Source of the DNA: Candidatus Paraburkholderia schumanniana
GTDB taxonomy: Bacteria; Pseudomonadota; Gammaproteobacteria; Burkholderiales; Burkholderiaceae
NCBI GenBank assembly: GCA_001189335.2
Contig: LFJH01000002.1
Location: 1-44,423, forward strand
DNA length: 44,423 bases
Reading direction: 5' to 3'
This document shows positions 25,692 through 35,350 of the stretch, in pieces. The translations under genes and the position numbers were made by a program. Position 1 is the first letter of the stretch. Every line of letters starts with the position of its first letter. Under the pieces are notes generated by a model. It made no database searches. It was not told the origin of the DNA and was given only the letters and a program-made list of their open reading frames with translations.

Positions 25692-28600
25692 ATGAAACGC
25701 ATGCTGTTTAACGCGACACAGCAAGAGGAATTGCGCGTCGCCATCGTGGATGGGCAGAAGCTCATCGACATCGACATCGAAACCGCCGGGCGCGAACAGC
25801 GCAAAGGCAACATCTACAAAGGAGTCGTCACCCGCATCGAGCCGTCGCTCGAAGCCTGCTTCGTCAACTACGGCGAAGACCGCCACGGCTTTCTGCCGTT
25901 CAAGGAAGTCGCGCGCCAGTATTTCCGCGACGGCGTCGAGATGCGCTCCGCGCGCATCCAGGATGCGCTGCGCGAAGGCCAGGAACTCATCGTTCAGGTC
26001 GAGAAGGAAGAGCGCGGCAACAAGGGCGCGGCGCTCACTACGTTCATATCGCTCGCGGGACGCTATCTCGTCCTGATGCCGAACAACCCGCGCGGCGGCG
26101 GCGTCTCCCGCCGCATCGAGGGCGACGAGCGGCAGGAACTGCGCGAAACCATGGCGCAGCTCGAACTGCCGGATGGCATGAGCATCATCGCGCGCACGGC
26201 CGGCATCGGCCGCTCCGCCGAAGAGCTCCAGTGGGACCTCAACTACCTGATGCAACTCTGGCGCGCGATCGAAGCCGCGTCGCAGAGCGGCGGCGCCGGC
26301 CAGCCGATGCTCATTTATCTCGAATCGAGCCTCGTGATCCGCGCGATCCGCGACTACTTCCAGCCGGACATCGGCGAAATCCTCACCGATACGACCGAAA
26401 TCCATGATCAGGCGCGTGCCTTCATGGATATCGTGATGCCCGACAACCTGCAAAAGGTGAAGCGCTATCACGACGACGTGCCGCTCTTCTCGCGCTTCCA
26501 GATCGAGCATCAGATCGAAACCGCGTACTCGCGCACGGTGCCGCTGCCCTCCGGCGGCGCAATCGTGATCGACCACACCGAGGCGCTCGTCGCCATCGAC
26601 GTGAACTCGGCGCGCGCGACCAAGGGCGCGGACATCGAGGAAACCGCCACGCGCACCAATCTCGAAGCCGCCGACGAAGTAGCGCGTCAGCTTCGTCTGC
26701 GCGATCTGGGCGGCCTGATCGTGATCGACTTCATCGACATGGAGTCGGCCAAGAGTCAGCGCGAAGTCGAGCAGCGCCTGAAAGACGCGCTCAAGCACGA
26801 CCGCGCCCGCGTACAAATGGGCAAGATTTCTCGCTTCGGCCTGATGGAACTGTCGCGTCAGCGTCTGCGTCCCGCGCTCTCCGAAGGCAGCTACGTGACG
26901 TGCCCGCGCTGCAACGGCACCGGCCATATCCGCGATACCGAATCGTCCGCGCTGCAAGTGCTGCGGATCATTCAGGAAGAAGCGATGAAGGAGAACACCG
27001 CGGCGATCCACTGCCAGGTGCCGGTCGAGGTGACCGCCTTCCTGCTCAACGAAAAGCGCTCGGAAATCAACAAGATCGAGTCGCGCTTCAAGGTCAACGT
27101 CGTTCTAATCCCGAACAAGCATCTAGAGACGCCGCACTACAAGCTGGAGCGCCTGCGTCACGACGATGCACGCCTCGACGACCCGCGCGCATCGTGGAAG
27201 ATGGCCGTGGAAGCGGCAAGCGAGCTGGAGTCGGAAACCGGCTACAGCAAGCGCACCGAGGAAGTGAAGCCGAAACAGGAAGCCGCCGTGAAGGGCATCA
27301 CGCCCGAGAAGCCGGCGCCGAGCGCGCCGGTCAAGCCCGCGCCAGCCGAGGTCGCGCCCGCGCAGGCAGCAGCGCCGGCGAGCGGCGGCTTCATCACCTG
27401 GATCAAGAACCTGTTCGGCATTCAGCCGCAAGTGCAGCCCGCTCCGGCTCCGGTCGAAGTGCAACCGGCCACGCGCCCGCAGCGTGAGCGCGGCGAGCGC
27501 ACCGGCGGCGGCGAGCGCAACCGCAACCGTCGTGGCGGCGCCACCGGGCGTGAAGGCGCCGCGGCAGGCGCGGCCGCCGGTGGCAACGGCGCGGGCCGCC
27601 AGGGCGCGCGCCGCGAGGATCGCGAAGCGCGTGGCGGACGCGAGGGTCGCGAACTGCGCGAAGTCCGTGAACCGCGTGAAGGCCGGGATCGCAGCGCAGA
27701 GCGCGCACCGCGTCCGGAAGCAGGCGAGCGCCAGGAACGCCGCGAGCGTTCCGACCGTGGCGAACGCGCGGAGCGCGGTGATCGCGCAGAACGTGGCGAA
27801 CGCCGCAAGCCGCAGCCGGAAGCCGCCGTCGAGGCGCTGACGCAAGGCGAAACGGTGGCATCGGAAATCGTCGAAAGGACGCAGACGAGCGTCGAAACCG
27901 CGGGCATCGAAGCGGCATCTGCCGATCAGGCCAGCGCGCGTGATGGCGAAGAGCGCCGTCGCCGTCGCCGTGGCCGTCGTGGCGGCCGCCGGGAGCGCGA
28001 CGAGGAAGGCATGACGGTGAATCACGCCGCCAATGTCGCGGAAGCGGAAGGCGCCGCGGAAAGCACATCCGCCCAGGCCGGCGTGTTCGACGCCGAAGCC
28101 GCGCAGGAAGCGGCGGCGCGGCGCGAAGCGCGTCCGGCCGTTGCACAGCCGGTTGAATCGCCGGCTGAACCGCGCGTCGAGCAGCCGACCGAAACCAGGC
28201 CGGAGGAGCCTGCTCCCGCCGCCGGGCAAGCGCCGGCTGCCAGGACGCAGGAAGCCGAGCCGCTCGAAGTGAAGGCGCAAACGCCCGAAGCGGCGGCCTT
28301 CGATGTCTTCGCGAAGCCGGCTCCGGCGCCCGCGGTCGAGAATCCGTTCGGTCCGGCGCCCAAGGCTGTCGAAACGAAGCCTGCCGATCCATTCGCGCCA
28401 GCCGCAAGCGAAGAGGCCAAGCCGGTGGAAACGGCCAAGCCTGTCGAAACGGCACCCGTGCAGTCCGAACCGGCCGCGCCTGCCGTGGCCGCGGCGGCTC
28501 CTGCAGCAGCTCCCGAAGCCGCTGCGGAACCCGCCGAAGCAGCCGAACCGGTGAAGACCGCCGCGGTCGCGCCGACGCCCGAAGCGACCGCCGTCGAGCC

Positions 28601-28901
28601 GGTGAAGCCGGTCGAAAGCGTGCAAGCGCCGGCGCCCGTCGCAGTCGCTGTGGAACCGGTGAAGAGCGCCGCGCCCGCAGCCCCGGCGACTTCGACGCCG
28701 ATCGCTGTCGACGCCCTCCAGCCGATGCTGGAGCGTGCGGGTCTCGTCTGGATCAACACGGACGAGGGCAAGCTGCGCGAGGCGAATGCCGCAGCGGCGC
28801 GCGAGCCGGCGCCGGTACGCGTGCCGCGCGAGCGCAAACCGCTCCCGCCGGCCGACACCAAGCCGATGCAGCAAGTGGAAACGAGCAAGAGCCTCCACTA
28901 A
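25692..28901 (+). CDS. rne: Ribonuclease E
   Basis: RNase E is the main endonuclease for mRNA decay and stable-RNA processing. Of 1069 residues, the N-terminal half is catalytic: an S1 domain (GNIYKGVVTRIEPSLEACFV), DNase-I-like subdomain with catalytic aspartates in ALVAIDVNSA and LIVIDFIDM, and the zinc-link CPRCNGTGHI. After about residue 530 the protein is disordered: GGFITWIKNLFGIQ (around residue 565) looks like an amphipathic membrane-targeting helix, then an Arg-rich RNA-binding region, then a Pro/Ala/Glu-rich stretch. The end has LERAGLVWINTDEGKL, a conserved C-terminal element in this group. The scaffold half is intact, so a degradosome may form. RBS is GGAG 8-11 bases before the ATG. 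Confidence 0.96.
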   Translation: MKRMLFNATQQEELRVAIVDGQKLIDIDIETAGREQRKGNIYKGVVTRIEPSLEACFVNYGEDRHGFLPFKEVARQYFRDGVEMRSARIQDALREGQELIVQVEKEERGNKGAALTTFISLAGRYLVLMPNNPRGGGVSRRIEGDERQELRETMAQLELPDGMSIIARTAGIGRSAEELQWDLNYLMQLWRAIEAASQSGGAGQPMLIYLESSLVIRAIRDYFQPDIGEILTDTTEIHDQARAFMDIVMPDNLQKVKRYHDDVPLFSRFQIEHQIETAYSRTVPLPSGGAIVIDHTEALVAIDVNSARATKGADIEETATRTNLEAADEVARQLRLRDLGGLIVIDFIDMESAKSQREVEQRLKDALKHDRARVQMGKISRFGLMELSRQRLRPALSEGSYVTCPRCNGTGHIRDTESSALQVLRIIQEEAMKENTAAIHCQVPVEVTAFLLNEKRSEINKIESRFKVNVVLIPNKHLETPHYKLERLRHDDARLDDPRASWKMAVEAASELESETGYSKRTEEVKPKQEAAVKGITPEKPAPSAPVKPAPAEVAPAQAAAPASGGFITWIKNLFGIQPQVQPAPAPVEVQPATRPQRERGERTGGGERNRNRRGGATGREGAAAGAAAGGNGAGRQGARREDREARGGREGRELREVREPREGRDRSAERAPRPEAGERQERRERSDRGERAERGDRAERGERRKPQPEAAVEALTQGETVASEIVERTQTSVETAGIEAASADQASARDGEERRRRRRGRRGGRRERDEEGMTVNHAANVAEAEGAAESTSAQAGVFDAEAAQEAAARREARPAVAQPVESPAEPRVEQPTETRPEEPAPAAGQAPAARTQEAEPLEVKAQTPEAAAFDVFAKPAPAPAVENPFGPAPKAVETKPADPFAPAASEEAKPVETAKPVETAPVQSEPAAPAVAAAAPAAAPEAAAEPAEAAEPVKTAAVAPTPEATAVEPVKPVESVQAPAPVAVAVEPVKSAAPAAPATSTPIAVDALQPMLERAGLVWINTDEGKLREANAAAAREPAPVRVPRERKPLPPADTKPMQQVETSKSLH

Positions 28902-28932
28902 AAGCACTGCGCACGGCACGTGCTGAAGAAGC

Positions 28933-28962
28933 GCCATCGATTCACGTCGATGGCTTTTTTTT
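28933..28962 (+). terminator. Intrinsic terminator after rne
   Basis: GCCATCGA (28933-28940) pairs with TCGATGGC (28947-28954), with a 6-base loop, followed by eight T (28955-28962). It lies 32 bp after the rne stop codon. Confidence 0.92.
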
Positions 28963-29097
28963 GCGCGCTCATCCGCGGACTGCGGGAAAACCGGGACGCC
29001 GCGCCGACGCGCCTGTGCCGGCCGGGTTCCGTTAAAATGGACCAGTCATCCGATCCTTCGAAAAGGGCCCGAGCGGCCGAGCTCAACCCGAGTCACC

Positions 29098-30176
29098 ATG
29101 TCCCGACGCGTCATCCCTGTAGCCGACATCAGCGCGATCCCGGAATTTTCCGGAGCGGCCGCGTCGCCGTCCGGGCTGCTGACGGACACGCTGGCGCGCC
29201 CGCTGCGCGATCTGCGCGTCTCGGTCACGGTCCGCTGCAACTTCCGCTGCGTGGCGTGTACTGCATGCCGCGCGAAGTGTTCGACAAAAACTATCAGTTT
29301 CTCCCGCACGCGGCCCTGCTCTCGTTCGAGGAAATCGAGCGGCTCGCGCGCGTGTTCGTCGCGCATGGCGTGGAGAAGATCCGCCTGACGGGCGGCGAGC
29401 CGCTCCTGCGCAAGAACATCGAATACCTGATCGAGCGCCTCGCGCTGCTGCGCACACCCGAAGGCCGTCCGCTCGATCTGACGCTGACGACCAACGGCTC
29501 GCTGTTCGCGCGCAAGGCCCGCTCGCTAGGACGCGGGCCTGTCGCGCGTCACGGTCAGTCTGGACGCGCTCGACGATGCGCTCTTTCGCCGCATGAACGA
29601 CGCCGACTTCGCCGCCGCTGATGTGCTCGAAGGCATCGAAGCCACGCAGGCGGTCGGGCTGACGCCGCTCAAGGTGAACATGATCGTGAAGCGCGGCACG
29701 AACAACCAGGAAATCGTGCCGATGGCCCGGCACTTCAAGAACAGCGGCGCGGTGCTGCGCTTCATCGAATATATGGACGTGGGCACGTCGAACGGCTGGA
29801 ACATGAGCGAAGTGCTGCCGTCGGCACAGGTCGTGGATCTCATCGACGCACATTTCCCGCTCGAACCGCTCGAGGCGCATACCGCCGCCGAAACCGCGCA
29901 GCGCTGGGGCTATCGCGACGGCAGCGGCGAAATCGGCGTGATTTCCAGCGTCACGCGGGCGTTCTGCGGATCGTGCACGCAGGCCCGGCTCTCGACGGAA
30001 GGCAAGCTCTATCTCTGTCTCTTCGCGATGGCCGGCCATGACCTGCGCGGCCTGATCCGCGGCGGCGCTAGCGACGAGGAAGTCGCGACCGCCATCGCGC
30101 GAATCTGGGAAGCGCGCGGCGACCGCTACTCGCAGCTGCGCGGCAGCGCGTCGAGATGTCGTATATCGGCGGCTGA
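29098..30176 (+). pseudogene. moaA: GTP 3',8-cyclase MoaA, three or more frameshifts
   Basis: MoaA is the radical-SAM enzyme that starts molybdenum-cofactor synthesis. All its parts are present but in different frames. It starts [17 protein letters not shown] and reads [10 protein letters not shown], then a 5-bp duplication GCGTG (29249-29258) shifts the frame before [11 protein letters not shown], splitting the CxxxCxxC iron-sulfur motif. [13 protein letters not shown] follows, then two bases are lost near 29527. The next part ([37 protein letters not shown]) holds the second cluster cysteines. A third shift near 30145 puts the C-terminal VEMSYIGG out of frame, so the frame reads through into mobA. 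Confidence 0.88.
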
Positions 30177-30192
30177 CGGCGGCGGTTCGCTC

Positions 30193-30783
30193 GTGCAGGC
30201 CACGCTCAACGCTCATTCATCGTCAGACGTCACGGCGCTCGTGCTCGCGGGTGGCCGCGGCTCGCGCATGGGCGGCATCGACAAAGGCATGCAGCCCTTT
30301 CGCGGCGAGCCGCTCGCGCTGCACGTGATGCGGCGCCTCGCGCCTCAGGCCGGCGCGATGCTCATCAGCGCCAACCGGTCCATCGACGATTACACGTGCC
30401 TGGGCGCGCCATTCGGCGCGAGCGTGATCGCGGACACGCGCGCGGACTATCCCGGCCCGCTCGCCGGCATCGCGGCCGCACTGCACACCGCGGCCACGGA
30501 ATTCGTCCTGACCGCGCCCTGCGATGCCCCTTTCGTCGACGAACATCTCGGCGCGGCGCTGATGCAGGCAGTCGATGCCTCCGGCGATGTCATGGCGCAT
30601 CCGGTTTTCGCGCTCGTGCGCACTGCGCTCGCCGACAATCTCGACGCCTGGCTGAACGCCGGAGAGCGCAAGGTCCGCGCGTGGTACGCGTGCCACAAGG
30701 CGGCGGAAGTGCAATTTCACGAGGAACGCGCGTTTTACAATATCAACGATTTACAGCAGCTGGCCGAGCTGGAGCGCAGCTGA
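30193..30783 (+). CDS. mobA: Molybdenum cofactor guanylyltransferase MobA
   Basis: MobA attaches GMP to molybdopterin. The protein contains [35 protein letters not shown], and [13 protein letters not shown] with the metal-binding aspartate, ending [16 protein letters not shown]. No ATG is found near the expected start (before [13 protein letters not shown]); the nearest in-frame start is GTG at 30193, giving 196 residues. A normal ATG may have been lost, so translation could be weak. The moaA frameshift leaves the frame open from upstream. The body is intact although moaA and moeA are broken. Confidence 0.75.
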   Translation: MQATLNAHSSSDVTALVLAGGRGSRMGGIDKGMQPFRGEPLALHVMRRLAPQAGAMLISANRSIDDYTCLGAPFGASVIADTRADYPGPLAGIAAALHTAATEFVLTAPCDAPFVDEHLGAALMQAVDASGDVMAHPVFALVRTALADNLDAWLNAGERKVRAWYACHKAAEVQFHEERAFYNINDLQQLAELERS

Positions 30784-30910
30784 CCGCCCAACCGGCCATT
30801 CGTCCGCGCTCGCAGTTGCGCCCTGACGATGCACCGGCCACCGGCGCTCGATCATCGCGCGGCCGCGAGGCTGCTTCCCCGCGCAACCGGCGCGCGACCC
30901 ACTCCGATTC

Positions 30911-32213
30911 ATGACCACGTCCAAGGAATTCTCCGCCTGCGTCGCTCAGTACGATCCGAATGCGCTGCCTGTCGAGGCGGCGCAGGAAATCGTGTGTCAG
31001 TGGGCGATGCCGCGCGCGTCCGACGCGCGAATCGAACGCGTGGGCCTGCACGACGCGCTCGGCCGCGTGCTCGCGGAAGACGTGATCTCGCCCATCAACG
31101 TTCCCGCCTTCGACAATTCCGCGATGGACGGCTACGCGTTCGCCGGCGCGTCGCTCGCAGGCAGTGGCGACACGGTCGATCTCGCCGTCGCGGGCACGGC
31201 GCTGGCCGGCCGGCCTTTCCCGGCTGTGCCGGATGCGGGCCAATGCGTGCGCATCATGACAGGCGCGTCGATGCCGCCCGGTTGCGACACCGTCGTGCCG
31301 CAGGAGCTTGTCACACGCGACGGCGACATGATTCGCTTCGATCGCGCAAAAATCCGCGCGGGCCAGAACCGCCGCCTCTCCGGCGAGGATCTCGCGAAGG
31401 ACAAGCCCGCACTCCTCGCCGGGCGCATCTTGCGCACCTCAGATCTCGCGGTCTGCTCGCGTCGCTCGGCATCGGCGAAGTGCCGGTGCGCAAGCGTCTC
31501 ACCGTGGCGTTCTTTTCCACCGGCGACGAATTGCGTTCGGTCGGCGAAACACTGATTCCCGGCAGCCTTTACGACAGCAACCGCTACATCCTCTTCGCCA
31601 TGCTTACGCGACTGGGCGTGGAGACGATCGATCTCGGCATCGTGCGCGACGACCGCGCGTCGCTCGAAAAGGCGCTGCGCCATGCGACCGAATGCGCGGA
31701 TGTCGTCATCAGCTCGGGCGGCGTGTCGGTAGGCGATGCGGACTTCACGCGCGGGCTGATGAACTCGCTCGGCGACGTCGCCTTCTGGAAGATCGCGATG
31801 CGCCCGGGCCGGCCGCTCGCCTTCGGCCGGCTTTGGTCGGACGCGCGCGGGCGCGGGCGAGTCCGCGCTCTTCTTCGGCTTGCCCGGCAATCCGGTCGCC
31901 GTGATGGCGACCTTCTACTTCATCGTGCGGGGACGCTGCTGGCGATGTCCGGCGCGACGCGCCAGCCGCTCACGGTCATCCGCGCAGTCGCCGCCGAGCC
32001 GATCAAAAGCGCGCGGGCCGCACGGAGTTCCAGCGCGGCATCGCAACACGTGACGCCGAGGGCCGATGGACTGTCGTGACGACCGGTTCGCAAGGCTCGG
32101 GGGTACTCAGTTCGATGAGCGAAGCAAACTGCTTCATCATGCTCGAGCACGCGCGCGGCGACATAGATGCCGGCGACGAAGTCGAGATCGTGTCGTTCGA
32201 CGGCCTCATCTGA
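30911..32213 (+). pseudogene. moeA: Molybdopterin molybdenumtransferase MoeA, about four frameshifts
   Basis: MoeA inserts molybdate into adenylylated molybdopterin. The first 170 or so codons are in frame: VPAFDNSAMDGYAF, VRIMTGASMPPGCDTVVPQE and GQNRRLSGEDL. The frame shifts near 31447; LASLGIGEVPVRKRLTVAFFSTGDEL and SSGGVSVGDADF follow. Further shifts occur near 31855 (before ESALFFGLPGNPVAVMATFY), near 31928 (before LLAMSGATRQP) and near 32012 (before TEFQRGIATRDAEG), ending SFDGLI at 32213. All expected motifs are there, so this is a recent pseudogene. Four separate lesions argue against a single sequencing error. Confidence 0.85.
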
Positions 32214-32276
32214 CGGGCGCTGCACGCGGCGTCGCCACGACAAACATTCCTACATCGATAGACGGGGCTACCTTCC

Positions 32277-32552
32277 ATGAAAAAGCAGATCTCATCCATC
32301 GCACCGGGCCAGACCGCCAAAGCGCTGATCCTCGTGTACCTGACCTTCAGCGTGCCTATCGTGCTGCTCGGCGTGGTGGTCGCGTTCGTGCGATACGGCT
32401 CGGTGGAAGTGAGCACCGTCACGAGCGCGCTGCTGCTCAACGCGATTCTCGGCTTCATCCTGCTGTGGATCGTCTGCCACGCGTACAACTGGGTGGCGTC
32501 GCGGTTCGGCGGCATCGAGATCGTATTGTCCGACGCGCCGGAGGAAGCATGA
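32277..32552 (+). CDS. Small two-helix membrane protein of unknown function
   Basis: This 91-residue protein has two hydrophobic segments, about residues 15-38 (KALILVYLTFSVPIVLLGVVVAF) and 47-68 (TSALLLNAILGFILLWIVCHA), linked by a short charged loop, and a hydrophilic C-terminus. I do not recognise a named family; it looks like small conserved hypothetical proteins of Burkholderia. Its stop overlaps the start of the downstream acetyltransferase by 4 bp, so the two are translated together. Intact. Confidence 0.75.
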   Translation: MKKQISSIAPGQTAKALILVYLTFSVPIVLLGVVVAFVRYGSVEVSTVTSALLLNAILGFILLWIVCHAYNWVASRFGGIEIVLSDAPEEA

Positions 32553-33040
32553 GCGCCGCGAACGAAGGTGCCGCGATTCGCGCGGCCACGCCCGCCGACG
32601 TCGCCGCGATCTTCGCGCTGATGTACGAACTGGCGGAGTTCGAGAAGCTCACGCATCTGTTCATCGCGACGGAGCAAGGCGTGCACGATGCGCTCTTCGG
32701 TGCGCGGCCCGCCACCGAAGCGCTGGTCGCCGAGCAGGATGGCGAGATCGTGGACTATACGCTCTTCTTCCAGAACTTCTCGACCTTCCTCGGCAAGCGC
32801 GGCCTGTATCTGGAAGATCTCTACGTGCGTCCGTCGATGCGCGGCAGCGGTCTCGGCACGCAAATGCTCAGGAAGCTCGCCGCGCTCGCGGTCGAGCGCC
32901 AGTATGGCCGCTTCGAGTGGTCGGTGCTGGACTGGAACCAGAACGCCATCGACTTCTATGAAAAGATGGGCGCGACCGTGCTGCCCGACTGGCGCATCGT
33001 GCGCGTCACGGGCGAGCCGCTCGAGCGCTTCGCCTCGTAA
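32549..33040 (+). CDS. GNAT-family N-acetyltransferase
   Basis: This 163-residue GNAT enzyme resembles the diamine/thialysine acetyltransferase branch. It starts AIRAATPADVAAIFALMYELAEFEK, typical for that branch. The middle LEDLYVRPSMRGSGLGTQML is the acetyl-CoA binding motif A (RxxGxG), and FEWSVLDWNQNAIDFYEKMGA the motif B region. The substrate is not known; polyamines or lysine analogues are candidates. The start codon overlaps the upstream membrane protein (ATGA). It converges on rmuC with 1 bp between the ends. Intact. Confidence 0.88.
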   Translation: MSAANEGAAIRAATPADVAAIFALMYELAEFEKLTHLFIATEQGVHDALFGARPATEALVAEQDGEIVDYTLFFQNFSTFLGKRGLYLEDLYVRPSMRGSGLGTQMLRKLAALAVERQYGRFEWSVLDWNQNAIDFYEKMGATVLPDWRIVRVTGEPLERFAS

Positions 33041-33041
33041 T

Positions 33042-34493
33042 TCAGAGCTCGTCGTCGCCTTCGCGCGATGACGACGCATCGCCAAGCAACCCCGCCGCCT
33101 GTTCTCCCGGCAGCGCTTCGACATCGCGCAGGCGTTTGTTCATCTGCCGGGTGCGCGTCTGCGCCGCCTCGATCGAGCGCGTGACCGTTTCGAGCTGCGA
33201 CTTCGTCCGCGCCAGCACTTCGCCGAACCTGCCGAACTCGGTCTTCACCGCGCCGAGCACCTGCCACACCTCGCTCGAACGCTTTTCGATGGCAAGCGTG
33301 CGAAAGCCCATCTGCAGGCTGTTGAGCAGCGCAGTGAGCGTGCTCGGTCCGGCGACGCTCACGCGATACTCGCGCTGCAGCGTATCGCTCAGGCCCGGGC
33401 GACGCAGCACTTCGGCGTAAAGCCCTTCGGTCGGCAGGAAGAGCAGCGCGAAGTCCGTGGTATGCGGCGGCGCGACGTACTTCTGCGCGATCGACTTCGC
33501 CTCTGCGCGCAAACGGCCTTCGAGCGCGCGGGACGCATCCTCCACCGCGGCAGGATCCGCCCGCTCCTGAGCGTCGATCAGACGCTCGTAGTCCTCGCGG
33601 GGAAACTTCGCGTCGATGGGCAGCCAGACCGGCGTGGCGACGTCGCCGGGCAAACCGGGCGCATCGTGGCGGCCGGGCAGCTTGATCGCAAACTCGACGA
33701 GCTCGTTTCTATTCGGAATCGTCGCGACGTTCTTCGCATACTGGTCGGGCGTGAGCAACTGTTCCAGCAGCGATTCCAGCTGCACTTCGCCCCAGATGCC
33801 GCGCGTCTTGACGTTGGTCAGCACCTTCTTCAAATCGCCGACGCCCGCCGCGAGCGTCTGCATCTCGCCGAGCCCGCGATGCACCTGCTCCAGTCGGTCC
33901 GACACCAGCTTGAACGACTCACCGAGCCGCTGCTCGAGCGTCGCGTGCAGCTTTTCGTCGACGGTACAGCGCATTTCTTCGAGCTTCGCCGCGTTGTTCG
34001 CCTCAATGTCCTTGAGGCGCGCCTCAAGCGTCGCGCGCACTTCGCCGAGCCGCCGCTCATTGGCCTCCGATAGCTGCGCGAGATGCAGCGACATCGAATC
34101 GGCGAAGCGCTTCAGCGCATTGCCCTGATCCTCGCGCGCCTGCTGGCTCTGTTGCGCGAGCTGCTGCGCGAACGCGTCGAACTGCGCGTTCTGCACATTC
34201 GACGTGCTCGCCAGTTGCGTCGACAGCGTTTGATGAAACTGCGCGAAGCCGCTCTGCGATTCCATGCGCGACACGCGCGCGCTCTCCGCGATATCGCCGC
34301 GCAGCCCGCGTTCGAGGCGTTCCTGCGCGCGCGCGTGCGCCTCGCCCATGTCGTTGAGGCGATCGGTGAGCGCTTCGAACTCGTCGTAGATGCCTGCGTT
34401 CGAGGCGCGCCGCATCGTCATGAGGAGCGCGGTGAGCGATACCACCAGCGCGATAGCCAGTACGGCGACCGCGCCAACCAGCAGTTCCGTCAT
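33042..34493 (-). CDS. rmuC: DNA recombination protein RmuC
   Basis: RmuC limits inversion and rearrangement at repeats in E. coli and contains a nuclease-like domain. The 483 residues start with a membrane segment (LLVGAVAVLAIALVVSLTALLM), continue as a long coiled coil (about residues 40-220), then the RmuC domain with TRGIWGEVQLESLLEQLLTPDQY, LPIDAKFPREDYERL and FLPTEGLYAEVLRRPGL. Length is normal. The start overlaps the upstream pseudogene stop by 4 bp. Intact, which is notable among several broken neighbours. Confidence 0.92.
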   Translation of the reverse strand: MTELLVGAVAVLAIALVVSLTALLMTMRRASNAGIYDEFEALTDRLNDMGEAHARAQERLERGLRGDIAESARVSRMESQSGFAQFHQTLSTQLASTSNVQNAQFDAFAQQLAQQSQQAREDQGNALKRFADSMSLHLAQLSEANERRLGEVRATLEARLKDIEANNAAKLEEMRCTVDEKLHATLEQRLGESFKLVSDRLEQVHRGLGEMQTLAAGVGDLKKVLTNVKTRGIWGEVQLESLLEQLLTPDQYAKNVATIPNRNELVEFAIKLPGRHDAPGLPGDVATPVWLPIDAKFPREDYERLIDAQERADPAAVEDASRALEGRLRAEAKSIAQKYVAPPHTTDFALLFLPTEGLYAEVLRRPGLSDTLQREYRVSVAGPSTLTALLNSLQMGFRTLAIEKRSSEVWQVLGAVKTEFGRFGEVLARTKSQLETVTRSIEAAQTRTRQMNKRLRDVEALPGEQAAGLLGDASSSREGDDEL

Positions 34494-35350
34494 TTCTTGA
34501 GCACGTCCGGATTGATCGGGTTCGGCGGATTGCCCGCGCGCGGACCTTCGCCGAGTGCAGCGATGAGATTGTCGGCGGCGAGATTGGCCATCGCGCGGCG
34601 CGTGCCTTCGGTGGCGCTCGCGATGTGCGGCGTCAGCACGACGTTGTCGAGCAGCAGGAAATCCGGGTTGAAGTCCGACTCGCCCTCGAACACGTCGATG
34701 CCCGCCGCCGTGATGCGCTTCTCGCGCAACGCGACGATCAGCGCCGCGTCATCGACGATGCCGCCGCGCGCGATGTTCGTGAGCGTCGCCGTCGGCTTCA
34801 TCAGCGCGAGCTCGGCCGCGCCGATCGTGTGATGGCTTTCCTTCGAGTAAGGCACGACGAGCACGACGTGATCCGCGCGCCTGAGCAGATCTTCCTTCGA
34901 TGCGTATTCGGCGTTCAGCTCCGACTCGATCGCCGGCGCCACGCGCGAGCGGTTGTGATAGATCACGCGCATATTGAAGCCGCGCGCGCGCCGCGCAAGC
35001 GCCTGGCCGATGCGCCCCATGCAGATCACGCCGAGCGGCGAGCCGTACACGTCCGTGCCGAGGAAGGAATCGAAGGACCACTTCTGCCACTTGCCCGCGC
35101 GCAGATAGTGTTCGGATTCGGTGACGCGGCGCGACGCCGCCATCATCAGCGCCCAGCCGAAGTCGGCCGTGGTCTCGTTCAGCACGTTCGGCGTATTGGT
35201 GGCGAGCACCTTGTGCGCGTCGAACGCCTGCATGTCGAATTTGTTGTAGCCGACCGCCATGTTCGCCACGACCTTCAGATTCGGCGCGCCCGCCAGCTCC
35301 TTCTCGCCGACCCACTCGCCCGCGGTGAACGCGCCGTCGCGGTCCGCGAT
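34490..35350 (-). pseudogene. 2-hydroxyacid dehydrogenase (GhrB-like), 5'-truncated by deletion
   Basis: The remaining codons encode a D-isomer 2-hydroxyacid dehydrogenase (glyoxylate/hydroxypyruvate reductase type): [60 protein letters not shown] with the catalytic arginine, GIDVFEGE with the glutamate and LTPHIASATEG with the histidine. About 45 N-terminal residues are missing; the frame joins antiporter sequence at about 35350. The Rossmann motif reads VICMGRIG where VIGMGRIG is expected, a Gly-to-Cys change at 35019-35021 in the GxGxxG loop. Truncation plus this change argue for loss of function. Confidence 0.82.

Noticed and set aside
25443-27011. A 522-codon minus-strand frame across the rne leader and 5' half
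   Set aside because: It is antisense to the catalytic domain of RNase E and shows no recognisable domain; no ribosome-binding site supports it.
27123-28937. Long minus-strand open frame opposite rne
   Set aside because: It lies against the low-complexity C-terminal half of RNase E, and its composition simply mirrors the repeated Ala/Pro/Glu codons.
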